In this document: positions 44,830 through 55,841 of the stretch, in pieces | Position numbering within the stretch: position 1 is the first letter of the stretch | Layout of the letters: the number at the start of each line of letters is the position of its first letter | Origin: Casuarina equisetifolia | Lineage: Eukaryota > Streptophyta > Magnoliopsida > Fagales > Casuarinaceae | Reading direction: 5' to 3' | Assembly (NCBI GenBank): GCA_028551475.1 | Contig: CM052358.1 | Location: forward strand, 6,264,501-6,328,500 | Length of the DNA: 64,000 bases | Notes under the pieces: model-generated | The model's input: the letters and a program-made list of their open reading frames with translations, nothing else | Told to the model about the DNA's origin: nothing | Databases searched by the model: none | Program-made: the position numbers and the translations under genes

Positions 44830-46777
44830 TTCTCTCTTTCTCTCTCATGCACGCGCGCGCTACTAATTAAACATTATATGCTTTCCTCAAATAGAAACTT
44901 GAAGCTGCTGTTAATCAAGTGCAAAATTCTCATAACCTTACTGAATTAACCTCTGAAATTAACTCCGAAAGTATTGTTTGAGAAGGATCATGGATTATTG
45001 CTTGATAAAATACTTTGACCAACTTGAGCCTCATGGTCAATTATCTATGATACAAGCAGATTCATTTCAACAATTAAGATCATTTCACAAACAAATGAGC
45101 AGGTGAATACTCTAAACGCTGCCTTGTTGCTATTAGCGTGAAAAGTCTGATGGCAATTGGGAGTTCTGTTCTGACTAGTCTCCTCAAGTCTGTTTAAGTA
45201 CAAGATTGCAGAACTACTTCCTGGATATGCCAAATTTTCTGGGGGTGTTTTTAAGTGGGGACCTTGAATTTTTTATTTTTTATATTTAATTTTGGTTCTT
45301 TTGTACAGATACCAACAAATCCAGCAGGTTATATTGAGTATAGGGCACATCCTTTCTGGCAGCAAAAGTACTGCCCTGCACATGAACGTGATGGGACTCC
45401 TCGGTGCTGTAGCTGTGAAAGAATGGAGGTTAGTTATGCAAAACCTAAATCCCTCCTTTCTTGGAAAAGGATAAAACCTTAATGAAAGCACAAAGTTTAT
45501 CTGAAACCTCTTCAAAAACCTTCTGATCATTTAGAGACGCTTAGTTCTAGCTTTTTCAATACGTCCCTCATAATGCAAAACCTTCTGATCCATGCAGCCC
45601 AGGGACATGAGATATCTGTTACTTGATGACGGCCGGAAGCTATGTCTTGAGTGTCTAGACTCATCAATTATGGATACTCATGAATGCCAACCTCTTTACC
45701 TTGAAATACAAGAATATTATGAAGGTTTAAATATGAAAGTGGAGCAGCAAATTCCAATGCTCTTGGTTGAGAGACAAGCACTAAATGAGGCGATGGAAGG
45801 GGAAAAGAATGTAAAGTCTGATGGGATACCGTTTTCATTCTTCTGCAATGCGTCTTCTTTCTTTTTGCTTTATGCTAATCTTAATTTCACTTATTTGTTT
45901 GCTTACTTTTTGGTGTCGTAGGGCCATCATCACTTGCCCGAGACTAGAGGACTTTGCTTGTCGGAAGAACAGACTGTCACCACTGTAGGAATTTCTTTCC
46001 TAGATTTTAAAACAAGCTGTTATATTTGTAAAGATATCTGTATACTGGGTTACATAATTTTTTTAACTTGTTTATCAGATCTTAAAAAGGCCAAAGATTG
46101 GTGCTGGCTACCGGCTTATAGATATAGTAACTGAGCCTTATAGGCTTATCCGACGATGTGAAGTAACAGCTATTCTGATTTTATATGGCCTTCCCAGGTA
46201 CTTTTTCTCTTATTGACATCATCTACACTTCTATCGTTGGAAATCATGAGACTTGCTCAAGAATTTTGTGTATGACCAAGGGTTTCTATGCCTATAGGTT
46301 GTTGACTGGTTCAATCCTTGCTCATGAGATGATGCATGCATGGCTCAGGCTTAAAGGTGTTAGTTTTACCATGTTGCTATCGAAGATGTTTGCGTTATTG
46401 ATGTACTAATAGGGCATTTGACAGGTTATAACAATCTGCGTCCGGAAGTTGAAGAAGGTATCTGCCAGGTTTTAGCTCATATGTGGTTAGAATCTGAGAT
46501 CTATTCAACATCTGGGATCGGTGTTGCTTCATCATCGTCTTCATCATCATCTTCATCACCCTCTTCTACCTCATCCTCTCCATCACCTATGTCATCCAAA
46601 AAGGGTAAACGCTCTGACTTTGAGAAGAAACTTGGTGAGTTTTTTAAACACCAGATTGAGTCCGATACATCACCAGCTTATGGAGAAGGGTTTAGGTTGG
46701 GCAATCGGGCAGTGCTCAGATATGGACTGAGGACCACTCTTGATCATATTCGACTGACAGGAAGCTTTCCTGTTTGA
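41927..46777 (+). CDS. DAR1: DA1-related LIM/UIM peptidase (DAR1-like)
   Basis: Eleven coding exons join in frame to 529 residues: 41927-42022, 42241-42331, 42930-43200, 44421-44541, 44687-44770, 45309-45428, 45598-45810, 45922-45984, 46079-46197, 46298-46356 and 46425-46777. It starts [10 protein letters not shown], like Arabidopsis DAR1. Domains in order: a ubiquitin-interacting motif around 33-60 ([14 protein letters not shown]); five 11-residue acidic UIM-like repeats ending in [13 protein letters not shown]; a LIM domain starting [17 protein letters not shown] with a second zinc-finger LIM-like region (CDVC...CCSCERME); and the DA1 C-terminal peptidase with the HEMMH zinc site at residues 402-406 and [12 protein letters not shown] downstream. 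Near the end is a Ser-rich insert. DA1-family enzymes are ubiquitin-activated metallopeptidases that limit cell proliferation and organ size. All introns are GT-AG and all key residues are present, so the gene looks functional. A 5'-truncated copy lies at 51.3-52.1 kb. Confidence 0.95.
44786..44846. repeat. (TC)n microsatellite in intron 5 of the DAR1-like gene
   Basis: A long CT run directly after the exon 5 donor, followed by a short CGCGCGC stretch. It lies only about 15 bases inside the intron. Confidence 0.85.
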
Positions 46778-47324
46778 TTTGTAGACTCATATTGCCGTCT
46801 AGTTTCAGTTGATCAATGAGTTTACCTCCCTGTGGTATATATAGTTTAATGGGATCACAACCCAAATGAATTCAGGAGAAAAAAATAATAGACATGTTCT
46901 TGCCTAAGCACAATTGCTGTACTCTCATGACCACATAATGATACTCCTATATATAGAAACAGTGAAATACAGTGGATGGATAGATTTTCCTTTGGTGTGT
47001 TACATTATTCTGCTGTTCATTCTAAACTGACTCAGCCAGGTTACGTTCAATCCTGCAGCAGCTACTTGCTTGGCCTTGGTCTTGGGCTGAGCCCCCAAGG
47101 GGCGCACCTAACTATCTCGTAGATGGCATCCTCAGGACATCGAATAGGCGAATAAGTTTATGCTTCTTTTTCAGTGGCTTCAATTCTTAAAATGAATTTC
47201 AGTGACTGTCATATCGTACTTGATGCATGAATCTTCGTATGCAAACAGTGATCCCTTTTCAAGAGCTAATAATTTCATGTATTAAAAAGTCAATAGTCTG
47301 ATATAAAAGTTAGTTTTCTTAATC

Positions 47325-47600
47325 ATCGACGCCATTCGACTTGGACTCCGCTCCGGCCCTTCCGGCTCTCGCTCCTCTCATAAACGGTCGCCTTCTCGAC
47401 TCATTCGTCGTCACTCATGCGCTCAGGTCTGCGCCTTCTGCAGATTCTGCCCTTTCCCTTGTTGACACTGTCGAAACCGTTCCTCATTATTTGCGTACCC
47501 TGAACACCCTTCATGCGCTGGATGGGGATGATTGTTTCCGATTTGCAGTAACGGCGTGGATGGGGACTAATTGCTCATTTCTCTCAGTGTATCTCTAAGG
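47325..47600 (+). pseudogene. PPR gene remnant (partner of the intact PPR gene at 53862)
   Basis: About 205 bases (47325-47530) match 53983-54187 of the intact gene, covering TCGACGCCATTCGACTTGGA through CATGCGCTGG, and keep an open frame (NGRLLDSFVVTHALRSAPSA). The sequence then jumps to DNA matching about 56555-56650, past the end of the intact gene. So about 2.4 kb equivalent to the rest of the coding region is deleted, as are the promoter and first codons. It cannot make the protein. Confidence 0.9.
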
Positions 47601-47809
47601 CTTCTCTCTAGAACTATTTGTGGACGGTAATTCATCAACTTTGGATGCAGGAAGAACATGGATTATACCAAACACTGGGGATAAGAAAGGAATACCATAT
47701 ACAATTCAAAAATATTGTATCTCTAAGAAACTAAAGCAAAACATATTGATACAAACATGGTTGTGAGACTGGGGAGACTAATAGACCTTTCTCTGGAACT
47801 TTGTCCCCG

Positions 47810-49705
47810 TCACATGTTCTTTGAAAAATCCCAGGACAGCGAACCGTGGAAGATTCTTGAGAGAGACTGCTCAATCTCATCCGTAGCTGGCCGAGCAGCT
47901 GGATCTTTCTTTAAGCAACTATCAATCAGTCTGACCCAAAAAACAGCAAGGTCTGAAGGATAATTCCCTTGCAGGGAAGGATCCATGAAGTGCCCCAAAT
48001 TGTCCTGTCCATCCTCACGAAGCACAGCATCTAAGACATCTGATAATTGCATGTTTTCTTCTTCATAAAAAGCAGCAACCTCTTTCCCAGTCATTGTTTC
48101 CAGCATGAGAACCCCAAATGAGTAGACATCAAGCTTCGTGGAAATAAAACCATGTTCCAAATACTCAGGAGACATGTAACCTCGTGTTCCAATGATGTGC
48201 TTTGTCAAGGAAAATTCTCCTTCTTCCCCTTCTGCCAACCTTGCCAGACCAAAATTTGCAATCTTTGCTCTGAAATCGCTGTCCAGAAGAATGTTGCTAC
48301 TTTTAATATCCTTGTGGACGTGAGGAGGAGTAGCGAAGCCATGGAGATAATTAAGACCGGTGGCGACATCCAAGAGAATCCGTATCCTCTGTGCCCAGCT
48401 CAAAGCCTTTCCATCACTACTGCTGTTACAGATCCAATCGCTTAAGGGTCCATTGGAAACATATTCGTAAATAAGATACCAAAGACCGTCGTTGAAACAG
48501 AAGCCGATGAGGCGTATAATATTTAAATGGTTAATCGTGTTCAACAAGTTTATCTCTTTGGAGACATCTCCATTCATCTTCTTAATGGCCGCCAAACCCC
48601 CACAGATCTTGGCACGATATACAGATCCTTTGATCAAGCTGCTGGGGCTGAAATCGTCCGTTGCCAGTTGGAGTTCCCTAAAATTATATACTTTAAGGGA
48701 ATGAGCGACGCTAGATATGCTACCCAAGAAGGCCGCGGATTCTAACTCAGCCTCCTTCTGAACTTGTTTCTTACGTGCCTCGAAGTGATCAGAGGCATTA
48801 ATGGAGTCAGATTTCTTGTTCCCTCTCCAGACGAATACGTAGAATAGGATGGCTCCAAAGACCAAAAGAGCAATTCCGGCAAGAAACCCAACGAGGACAT
48901 AAATCCATGTTTTACTTGAGCCATCATTAGAGGGAGAAGCAGGTGATGCTGGTGGTGGCGGTGGCGGTGGCGGTGGCGGCGCCATCATTTCAGAACTGGT
49001 AGGCTGGACTTGAAGCGGAACCAGAACAGTGGTGAAGGGATTAATAAGAGAACTAGAAAGCTCATTAGCATCCTTTATCTTATCAGTAATTACACTAAAT
49101 CTATCACTAATGCGTGAAAGATCATCACCCTGACCAACTAGGTAAGTCAATAAATACTTGACACCCGACTTGCTTTGGTTCTGCGTAGGACAAGCACATC
49201 TAAGAGGTACGGTGATTGTTGCACCAGCAGGTAATGAGGAAGACGGATATTTGTTTTGTTTCTGGAGGGCTTGACAGGTTGAAAGGGCTTCAAATATGGT
49301 ATTCGCAATCGTGAAATAGTCGTCGTTACTCCCGACAACATAACTTGTGTTTGCTTGATAGTACGTACCTGGACAGGAGCAGTTGACTGGAACAAGCACC
49401 ATCTTGTTCGTCGGAAACGTTGCATTCTCGAAAACTGAGTTAATTTGGGCAAGCTGGGATGGATCGGAGTCCAAGAGAGTAGAGATGGCGGGAACGGTGT
49501 TGTAGGGGAGTTGGGATATGAAGGTGAGGTAGGTTTGGCAACTTCGATTTACGCCATTGCAGAAGTAGCCAAGACCAGAACTTGAATTATAGTCGTTGCT
49601 GCAATCATTTGTGATCGATCCCAGGTAGGGTTGCTGCGCTAGAATCAAAGTACAGCTGGAGAAGAACAAGATCATGAAAATGAAGGTGAGACAGAGAGAA
49701 TCCAT
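47810..49705 (-). CDS. LYK5-like: LysM receptor-like pseudokinase, LYK4/LYK5-like, copy 1
   Basis: A single-exon frame of 631 residues from the ATG at 49705. Order: signal peptide (about 1-24, ending LILAQQ); ectodomain with three LysM modules separated by Cys-x-Cys motifs (NCSC at 108-111 and RCAC at 169-172, early Cys 35, 49, 56); a proline-rich hinge; a membrane helix at about 267-293 (WIYVLVGFLAGIALLVFG); and a kinase fold from about 345. The kinase is atypical: there is no glycine loop (IKGSVYRAK), HKD stands in place of HRD, and NFG in place of DFG (KIANFGLARL), although the VAIK-type lysine is kept. These changes are those known in LYK4 and LYK5, which bind chitin oligomers and signal through CERK1. 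Lack of introns also suits LYK4/5. It is one of a tandem pair with 56858-58726. Confidence 0.95.
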   Translation of the reverse strand: MDSLCLTFIFMILFFSSCTLILAQQPYLGSITNDCSNDYNSSSGLGYFCNGVNRSCQTYLTFISQLPYNTVPAISTLLDSDPSQLAQINSVFENATFPTNKMVLVPVNCSCPGTYYQANTSYVVGSNDDYFTIANTIFEALSTCQALQKQNKYPSSSLPAGATITVPLRCACPTQNQSKSGVKYLLTYLVGQGDDLSRISDRFSVITDKIKDANELSSSLINPFTTVLVPLQVQPTSSEMMAPPPPPPPPPPASPASPSNDGSSKTWIYVLVGFLAGIALLVFGAILFYVFVWRGNKKSDSINASDHFEARKKQVQKEAELESAAFLGSISSVAHSLKVYNFRELQLATDDFSPSSLIKGSVYRAKICGGLAAIKKMNGDVSKEINLLNTINHLNIIRLIGFCFNDGLWYLIYEYVSNGPLSDWICNSSSDGKALSWAQRIRILLDVATGLNYLHGFATPPHVHKDIKSSNILLDSDFRAKIANFGLARLAEGEEGEFSLTKHIIGTRGYMSPEYLEHGFISTKLDVYSFGVLMLETMTGKEVAAFYEEENMQLSDVLDAVLREDGQDNLGHFMDPSLQGNYPSDLAVFWVRLIDSCLKKDPAARPATDEIEQSLSRIFHGSLSWDFSKNM

Positions 49706-51334
49706 TTTTGGTGGAAGATCAGGAGGTTATGGGAAGGAGGAGATTAGTGGATTTGGTGTATAAGTTCAAAGACGTTGGTGCAACTGTCGCTGAATTTTAT
49801 TTGTCAAGAAAAGTTCTATCTTGAATTGTTCTTCAAGTGTCTTCTTTGGACAGGCTGGAACTTTGGCCGGATCTTATCAAGGGAAGAGCATGGCCCAATA
49901 AATAATCATTTACCATATACTGAAAAAACAATCTTGATTGAAAATTTGTCTTGTAATTTATTCTATATTTTATCTAAATGTATTGCATATTAAATGTCAA
50001 AGACAAGAGTCCTTGAAAAAATATAATTTTTTAGTTACGTCTCATTTAACTTTGAATTTAAGATATATTCGGTACAACGAATATTAAAATCAAAGAGTCT
50101 TATATTGAAAAAATATGATTTTTGAATAATATTTAAATATAATAATTATTTATCAAATTTGTAAACTAATTTTTAAGTTAGAATATAGAACTATTTCTAA
50201 TATTGAATATTAAAAACATTGAGAAAAAGCAAAAATTAACACATGAGAGAAAATATTGTGATATAAGACAAAATGATTAAAATATTTATCTTTCTATCAA
50301 CTAAATATAAAGGATAACTTAATTGTCTAAAATTTCGAAATTTTCTTGCTAAGCATTGGATACTCAGTCCAAATTCCCATTGTGACCGAACGGATTGAAA
50401 ATTATGTCCATTCTTTTAAGAGTTTTCATGAAAATTCAAAGAAAAATCGCAGTCAGACCTTTGGAAACGTACAAAATATCTAATCATATGTGACGTTCTG
50501 AAAGTAATCGCTGCACTCAAATGAGATTGTCATTGGTTTATGAAGTTAAGAGCATCATATTTAAACCTGTTTAACGACAAATTTATGCCTTAGATATTCG
50601 GAAAATACAAAGCTTAAGAGACTCATGTAGGACTTGGTCCTTTTGGGGAGTTTCTTGCGAAGGAATGAATTGCAGGCCCGAAGATGTTACTCCTTGTGAA
50701 TAGAATTATTTATTCAGATGTGAATGCGAACAATATAATTTTTTATTTCGATAAACACTTTAAAAATAGATCAAATGCTAAAATTAGTCCTAGCCACCCC
50801 TCAGAAACTAATTTTTAATAGCAAGGAAATGACCTGTCTTTGTGGATCCTTTCCAAGACGACGTTGAACTTCCTGGTCTTTAGTGTTCGAGTAAATTAGA
50901 TTTATATATATAGTAATGAATAATATCTTTTTGCTTGCAATTTTAAAAGATAAGCCAACCAAATTCACTGTTTAGGTTTTTTTATTCTTTTTTATTTTTT
51001 ACGTCTGGACAATTATCCTTCCGCAGGTTTTGATGAGGATTTCCTTGGGCAATATGCGGTCTGTCGGTCTTCTGTTTGAACAAGGCAAATGGTTGTATCC
51101 AAAGGTTTTCTTTTTCTTTTCTTTTTTTTTTTTTTAAATGTAGTTATTACATATAAGACAATTTTTTTTTTCCTGAACAAGGGAACATGTTGAAGATAAT
51201 GTGACAAAATTTGTAAATTACCTAAATCTTGCCTAAAATCCTCTTTAAATGGAAAAATAACCATATACTCTTAACATTTAGGTAAAAATAGACTTTTGAT
51301 AGTATTAGATCTTAGGCTTAAAGGCAACATCTCA
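49706..51334. other. Flank of LysM copy 1; end of block 1 and unique spacer
   Basis: 49706-50975 matches the sequence behind LysM copy 2 (58727-59730), for example TGTCTTCTTTGGACAG and ACACATGAGAGAAAATATT, including a member of the AT-rich dispersed family at 50060-50220. This is upstream of the minus-strand gene, so promoter elements may lie in the first few hundred bases. The spacer 50976-51334 has no partner and holds A/T runs. No gene seen. Confidence 0.6.
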
Positions 51335-52430
51335 GGGATGAACACCTAATATTGGAAACTCATAAGCATATATTTGAAAGAAAATTACCTGAAAGGAGCT
51401 TGCCTCGATATCATTATATATTTTGATATTTTGGTATAGATCTTGGAAATAACAACGGATGACATACATAAAAACCACTTTGTGTTTTGATCTCACCTGA
51501 AAAAAGGGATTGGAACACTTTCTAGATATGCCAAATTTTCTGATGGTGTTTTCACTGGGAACCTTGAATTTCTTTAAGCTGATCTTAGACTAAATATTGG
51601 GGACCTTGAATTTTTTATTTTTCTTAATTTTGGTTCTTTGTATACAGATACCAACAAATCCAACCGGTTATATTGAGTTTAGGGCACATCCTTTCTGGCA
51701 GCAAAAGTACTGATTGGGTGTTGACAGGTTTTAACAATCTGTGTCCGTAAGTTGTAGAAGGTGTTTGCCAGGTTTCACCCGTATGTGGTTAGAATTTGAG
51801 AACTGTTCATCATTGGAAGTGGCGTTGCTTCATCATCGTTATCATCACCTGCTTCATCATCCTCTTCCAGTCCTCTCCATCATCTATGTCATCCAAAATG
51901 GATAAATGCTGGGAGACTGAGGAGAAATTTGGAGATGAGTTTAGGTTTGGGCCTGAGGACCACTCTTGATCATATTCGAATGACATGAAGCTTTCCTTAT
52001 TGATTTGTGGACTGATATTGCCGTCCACTCTGTGTTGTAAATGGGTTTGCCCCTCTATGGTTTATATAGTCCACTAGGATCATAACCCAAAATGAATTCA
52101 GAAGGAAAAAATGATAGACATGTTCTTGCCTAGGCATAATGGTTGTCCTCTACAGACCACAGAATGGTACTGCCACATCATACTCCTAGAAACACTTGCT
52201 TGGTCTTGTTCTTGGGCCATCCCCCTAAGGGGCGTTTCCAACTTCCGCATAGATGGCATCCATAAGACATTGAATTAGCGAAGAAGTTTATTCTTCTTTT
52301 TCGATGGCTTTTATTCCTAAAATGAATTTCAGTGACTGCATGTACTTTGGTGCATGAATTTCGGTGTGAAAATAGGTTCCGGGTCCCTTTTCAAGAACTA
52401 ACAATTCATATATTAGAAAGTCAATGGCAC
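51335..52430 (+). pseudogene. DAR1-like pseudogene fragment
   Basis: It contains pieces homologous to the intact gene in the right order. First is an intron 3 segment (51335-51520, match at 44045-44280), then intron 5 end and exon 6 (51518-51713, with IPTNPTGY kept and then a stop directly after QQKY). Part of exon 11 (51735-51990) and the 3' flank (to about 52430) follow. Exons 1-3 were never included because the duplication starts inside intron 3; exons 4, 5 and 7-10 are deleted. The exon 11 part is frameshifted and its Ser-rich stretch is shortened. No peptidase can be made. Confidence 0.9.
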
Positions 52431-52439
52431 AATCTAAAA

Positions 52440-53480
52440 ATTAATTTATGAGCCAAAAATATTATTTTATATTTAAATATTTTTTTCATTAATTAAACAT
52501 ATCTTGATTCAAGGTTCAATAAGGTGAAATGAATATTCTCTTGTACACTAAACATAACTAAAAGAATTTTAAGTTAAATATAATAAAACATATCAACTTG
52601 AATTTAAAAGTACAACGTTGAATCAAAAGTTAATAATATAATCTATGAGTTAACATTTAAATATTATTCATATATTATATTTTTTCAATATGATACTTTT
52701 CTTCTTAAATATTTTTTATATATATTAAACATACATTGGATTTAAGGTCAAATCATTTTAAACTTGTTGGAGGAATTCAACTAAATCGCATTATCTACCT
52801 AAATATCGAACACACAAATATAATAATGCACACACCCAAATACAACAGATTTGAGAGATTCGAAACATCATAATATCCTATATCCTCTATAGTCTCTTCT
52901 TATTAAATTTTTTTATACATTTCCTCTTCTTAAATAAGTATCTCATGGATTCTTTTATCAACTAAAATCCATGAGAGAGGCCCTCTTTAACAATTAACCC
53001 CCTATGGGGACTCTTTCAACTCTCTAATTAAGTTTCTCTATATTTTCTTTATTTATAAAAAAATTTTAAAAGAATTTTAGTCGAATACTATTAGGAAAAT
53101 CTACTTTTACATAAAAATAAGAATCTTAATCATAATATTACTAAAAAATCTACTACATCTAAAAGGTATTTTTTAATTTCACAATTACATAAAGACTCCT
53201 AATTGTAATGATAATCATATCATTTAACTTAATTGTTTCACCAATCCTAACAAAACTTAATATCATATTAGAGCCTATGATCTAACTTAAAAATTAATTC
53301 ATTGGTTAAGACATATTTTTGACATTTAAATATGATGCAAAGATCATATTTTTAGATGTGTTACTTTTCATTTACAGCACTATACACCTCAAATGGAATT
53401 GGGAGAGATTTTAATTTTACTTTTCATGAGTTTAGAGGTTGTGCTAAACCTTGTAGTTAATTGAAGCTAAAGATTATCGC
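52440..53480. repeat. AT-rich repeat DNA present only in block 2
   Basis: In block 1 the sequence equivalent to 52430 continues directly into PPR coding sequence, so this stretch is either inserted here or lost there. It includes pieces of the AT-rich dispersed family (52640-52750 and, inverted, 53256-53350) and segments resembling LTR DNA (CATGAGAGAGGCCC, CCCCTATGGGGACTC). No coding potential. Confidence 0.5.
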
Positions 53481-53861
53481 TAATTTACATGCTGCTCTGC
53501 TCCCGAATTTTTTCCCCAATCATCCCAGGGAGAAGCCCCACCATCCTGACCTTTCGCCGGGTGCAAAGCCCCTGGAAAGATAAACAGCTCCAACCCATTT
53601 TATCGCTAACCAAGGTCTGTTCTTGATGATGACGAGATATGGAAAAGTGCCCAAATGTATAGACAAGAAGCTCCTAGGGATTCTTGAGTGCACACTCCAT
53701 GTTCGTCTCTGCCAATAAACCTGCGCCTGGGCACAATACTCGAGTGCGGACCAGCTGTTTGATATCTGGAGTCTGAATGGAGCAAATGAACATCGTAGCG
53801 GCTAGAAGGACTTGAGTGCACGCCAGAAACCTCTAGGCGTCGTGGTATTCACTCTGTGTCA

Positions 53862-55841
53862 ATGCATTTCAAGCAACTCTTACGAAGGGTGAAGCTCCTC
53901 AACAGCCTATCCCAGCAAACTCGGTGCTACGCCCGCGACCCATTTCCTAACAAAGTCTCTCATTACCTCTACCGTGCCAAACTCATCGACGCCATTCGAC
54001 TTGGACTCCGCTCCGGCCCTCCCAGCTCTCTCGCTCCTCTCCTAAGCAATCGCCTTCTCGACTCTTTCATTGTCACTCATGCGCTCCGGTCTGCGCCTTC
54101 TGCAGATGCTGCCCTTTCCCTTGTTGACACTCTCGAAACCATTCCTCATTTTTCGCATACCCAGAACACCCTCCATGCGCTGGCCACCGTCCTGGCCAAG
54201 TTCCGCCGGTCCGCGGACCTGAAAACCTTGATTGACGCCATTAATGCTGGCAGGTTTGGCAATGTTCGTGTCAGCTTTATGAACCTCATGCAGTGGTACG
54301 CGGCCATTGGAGATCTGGACATGGTTCTCCAAGTTTGGGATGAGTATAAGCTGTCAACCCAGCGTGCATGCACCGAGTCTTATAACATTGTCATGCGCCT
54401 TTATGCGCAAACGAGTGAGAACGACTCAGAAGCTGTGCAGGTTTTCCGTAGGATGATTAATGAAGGGGCAATTCCGAATTCGAGAACGTATACCATCATC
54501 ATTGAGCATCTTGTGAATTCCGGAAAGTTGGATTCGGCTATTGAGGTTTTCAATAAATTGCCCTTGATGAGGATTAGACGCACTTTGAAGCAATATTCAG
54601 TCTTGGTAGAAGGGTTTATTGGCGTTGAGCGATTTGTTGAGGTTAAGACTTTGCTCAACGAAATGCGGATCGACGGAATATTGCCCGGAAGAGCCATGCG
54701 TTTGTCCTTGCAACGTATGAGGGAGGCAGGATTTGTCCAAGAGACGGAGGAATTTCTTGAAGAAATGTTGCCAGATGAGAGAATCAAGAAAATTGGAGAC
54801 GATGGAGGCGGTAGTGATGATGATGATGATGATGATGCTGATGCTGATGATCAGGATGATGGTGTAACTCATGGTAGTGGAAGTGATGATAGTGACCGGA
54901 TTCGGTTAAAACCATGGTTGGACCCAAGAGCTTTGGCTAGTTCCTTGCGCCAATGGAGCGCTAATGAGGTATCCACCTTGGAGAACGCCGCAATAGTGTG
55001 GACGACTCGGTTGGTTTGCAAGATTCTTAGGAATTTCAAGTCTCCAGAAACAGCTTGGGAGTTTTTCTGTTGGGTAGCTCATCAGCCAGGATTTACTCAT
55101 GATGTTTACACAGTACAAAGGATGATGGCCCTTTTAGCACGCCATGGGCGTACCGAATTGGTCAATAAACTCATATCCAAAATAAGAAGGGAGGGCATGC
55201 GACTGCCCTTCAGTACCCTGAGGTTGATCATCGAATTCTATGGCATCTCAAAGAAAGCTGATGCTGCCCTCAAGGTCTTTCGTGATGATAGAACTCTCTG
55301 CGGTTCCATATCAAAATTCAATTTAGCGATTCTGTATTCATCTCTACTACGAACATTGGCCAAGTGCGGCAGAAATTCTGATGCTATGGACGTGCTTGAA
55401 GAGATGATTACTTGTGGGATTTCCCCTGATATCCAGACATTTTCAGGATTAATGCATCACTTTGCATCAAGCGGGGACATCAAAACAATGCAGAAACTCT
55501 TTGCAATGGTTAGGCAAAGTGGTGCTGAGCCAGATGGTTACATGTTTAAAGTAGTGATCCAAGCTTATTGCAAATGTGAGAGAGCCACTCTTGCGTGGAG
55601 GGTTTTTGAAGACATGAAGAATTCAAATTTGAAGCCTGATGCTGCCACAAAAGATTTGCTAGTTAAGAGTCTCTGGAAGGAAGGCAAGCGCAGGGAGGCT
55701 GCTTCTGTAGAAGATAATTGTGAGGAAATAAATGATGTTCTTCCACTGACAATGCGTGGTCACATATGGACAGTCAGTTCTGCAGATCTCACAAGCATTT
55801 GTAATATTTATTCCAAAAGCTTTGCACCAATAGCAGGTTAG
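53862..55841 (+). CDS. Pentatricopeptide repeat protein (At5g66631-like), probably mitochondrial
   Basis: A single-exon frame of 659 residues. I start at the ATG at 53862 (MHFKQLLRR); the frame extends two codons upstream only through a GTG, which plants do not normally use. The N-terminus is basic with Leu and Ser and reaches RCYARDPFPN, which looks like a mitochondrial presequence. P-type PPR helices follow, for example ESYNIVMRLYAQ, RTYTIIIEHLVNSGKLDSAIEVF and, near the end, IQTFSGLMHHFASSGDIKTMQKLF. Between the two PPR arrays is an acidic spacer with seven consecutive Asp (about residues 326-332) then LKPWLDPRALASSLR. PPR proteins bind organellar RNA one base per repeat and act in its processing or translation. 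This family is usually single copy; its tandem partner at 47.3 kb is a remnant. The At5g66631 assignment rests on recognition by eye. Confidence 0.9.
   Translation: MHFKQLLRRVKLLNSLSQQTRCYARDPFPNKVSHYLYRAKLIDAIRLGLRSGPPSSLAPLLSNRLLDSFIVTHALRSAPSADAALSLVDTLETIPHFSHTQNTLHALATVLAKFRRSADLKTLIDAINAGRFGNVRVSFMNLMQWYAAIGDLDMVLQVWDEYKLSTQRACTESYNIVMRLYAQTSENDSEAVQVFRRMINEGAIPNSRTYTIIIEHLVNSGKLDSAIEVFNKLPLMRIRRTLKQYSVLVEGFIGVERFVEVKTLLNEMRIDGILPGRAMRLSLQRMREAGFVQETEEFLEEMLPDERIKKIGDDGGGSDDDDDDDADADDQDDGVTHGSGSDDSDRIRLKPWLDPRALASSLRQWSANEVSTLENAAIVWTTRLVCKILRNFKSPETAWEFFCWVAHQPGFTHDVYTVQRMMALLARHGRTELVNKLISKIRREGMRLPFSTLRLIIEFYGISKKADAALKVFRDDRTLCGSISKFNLAILYSSLLRTLAKCGRNSDAMDVLEEMITCGISPDIQTFSGLMHHFASSGDIKTMQKLFAMVRQSGAEPDGYMFKVVIQAYCKCERATLAWRVFEDMKNSNLKPDAATKDLLVKSLWKEGKRREAASVEDNCEEINDVLPLTMRGHIWTVSSADLTSICNIYSKSFAPIAG

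Larger units (their letters stand above)
44045..50975. repeat. Tandem segmental duplication, block 1
   Basis: The block starts inside intron 3 of the DAR1-like gene and ends after the flank of the first LysM receptor gene. Each part has a partner in block 2 in the same order and orientation. The intron-3 segment with AAGAAAATTATCTGAAAGG matches 51370 onward. The end of DAR1 and its 3' flank match 51.65-52.43 kb, and the PPR remnant matches 53.98-54.19 kb plus 56.55-56.65 kb. The LysM gene matches 56.86-58.73 kb and the flank up to GCAATTTTAAAAGATAAGCC matches 59.7 kb. Confidence 0.9.

Noticed and set aside
53856-53861. Start of the PPR frame at 53856
   Set aside because: That codon is GTG; the first ATG in frame is at 53862 and gives a normal presequence.
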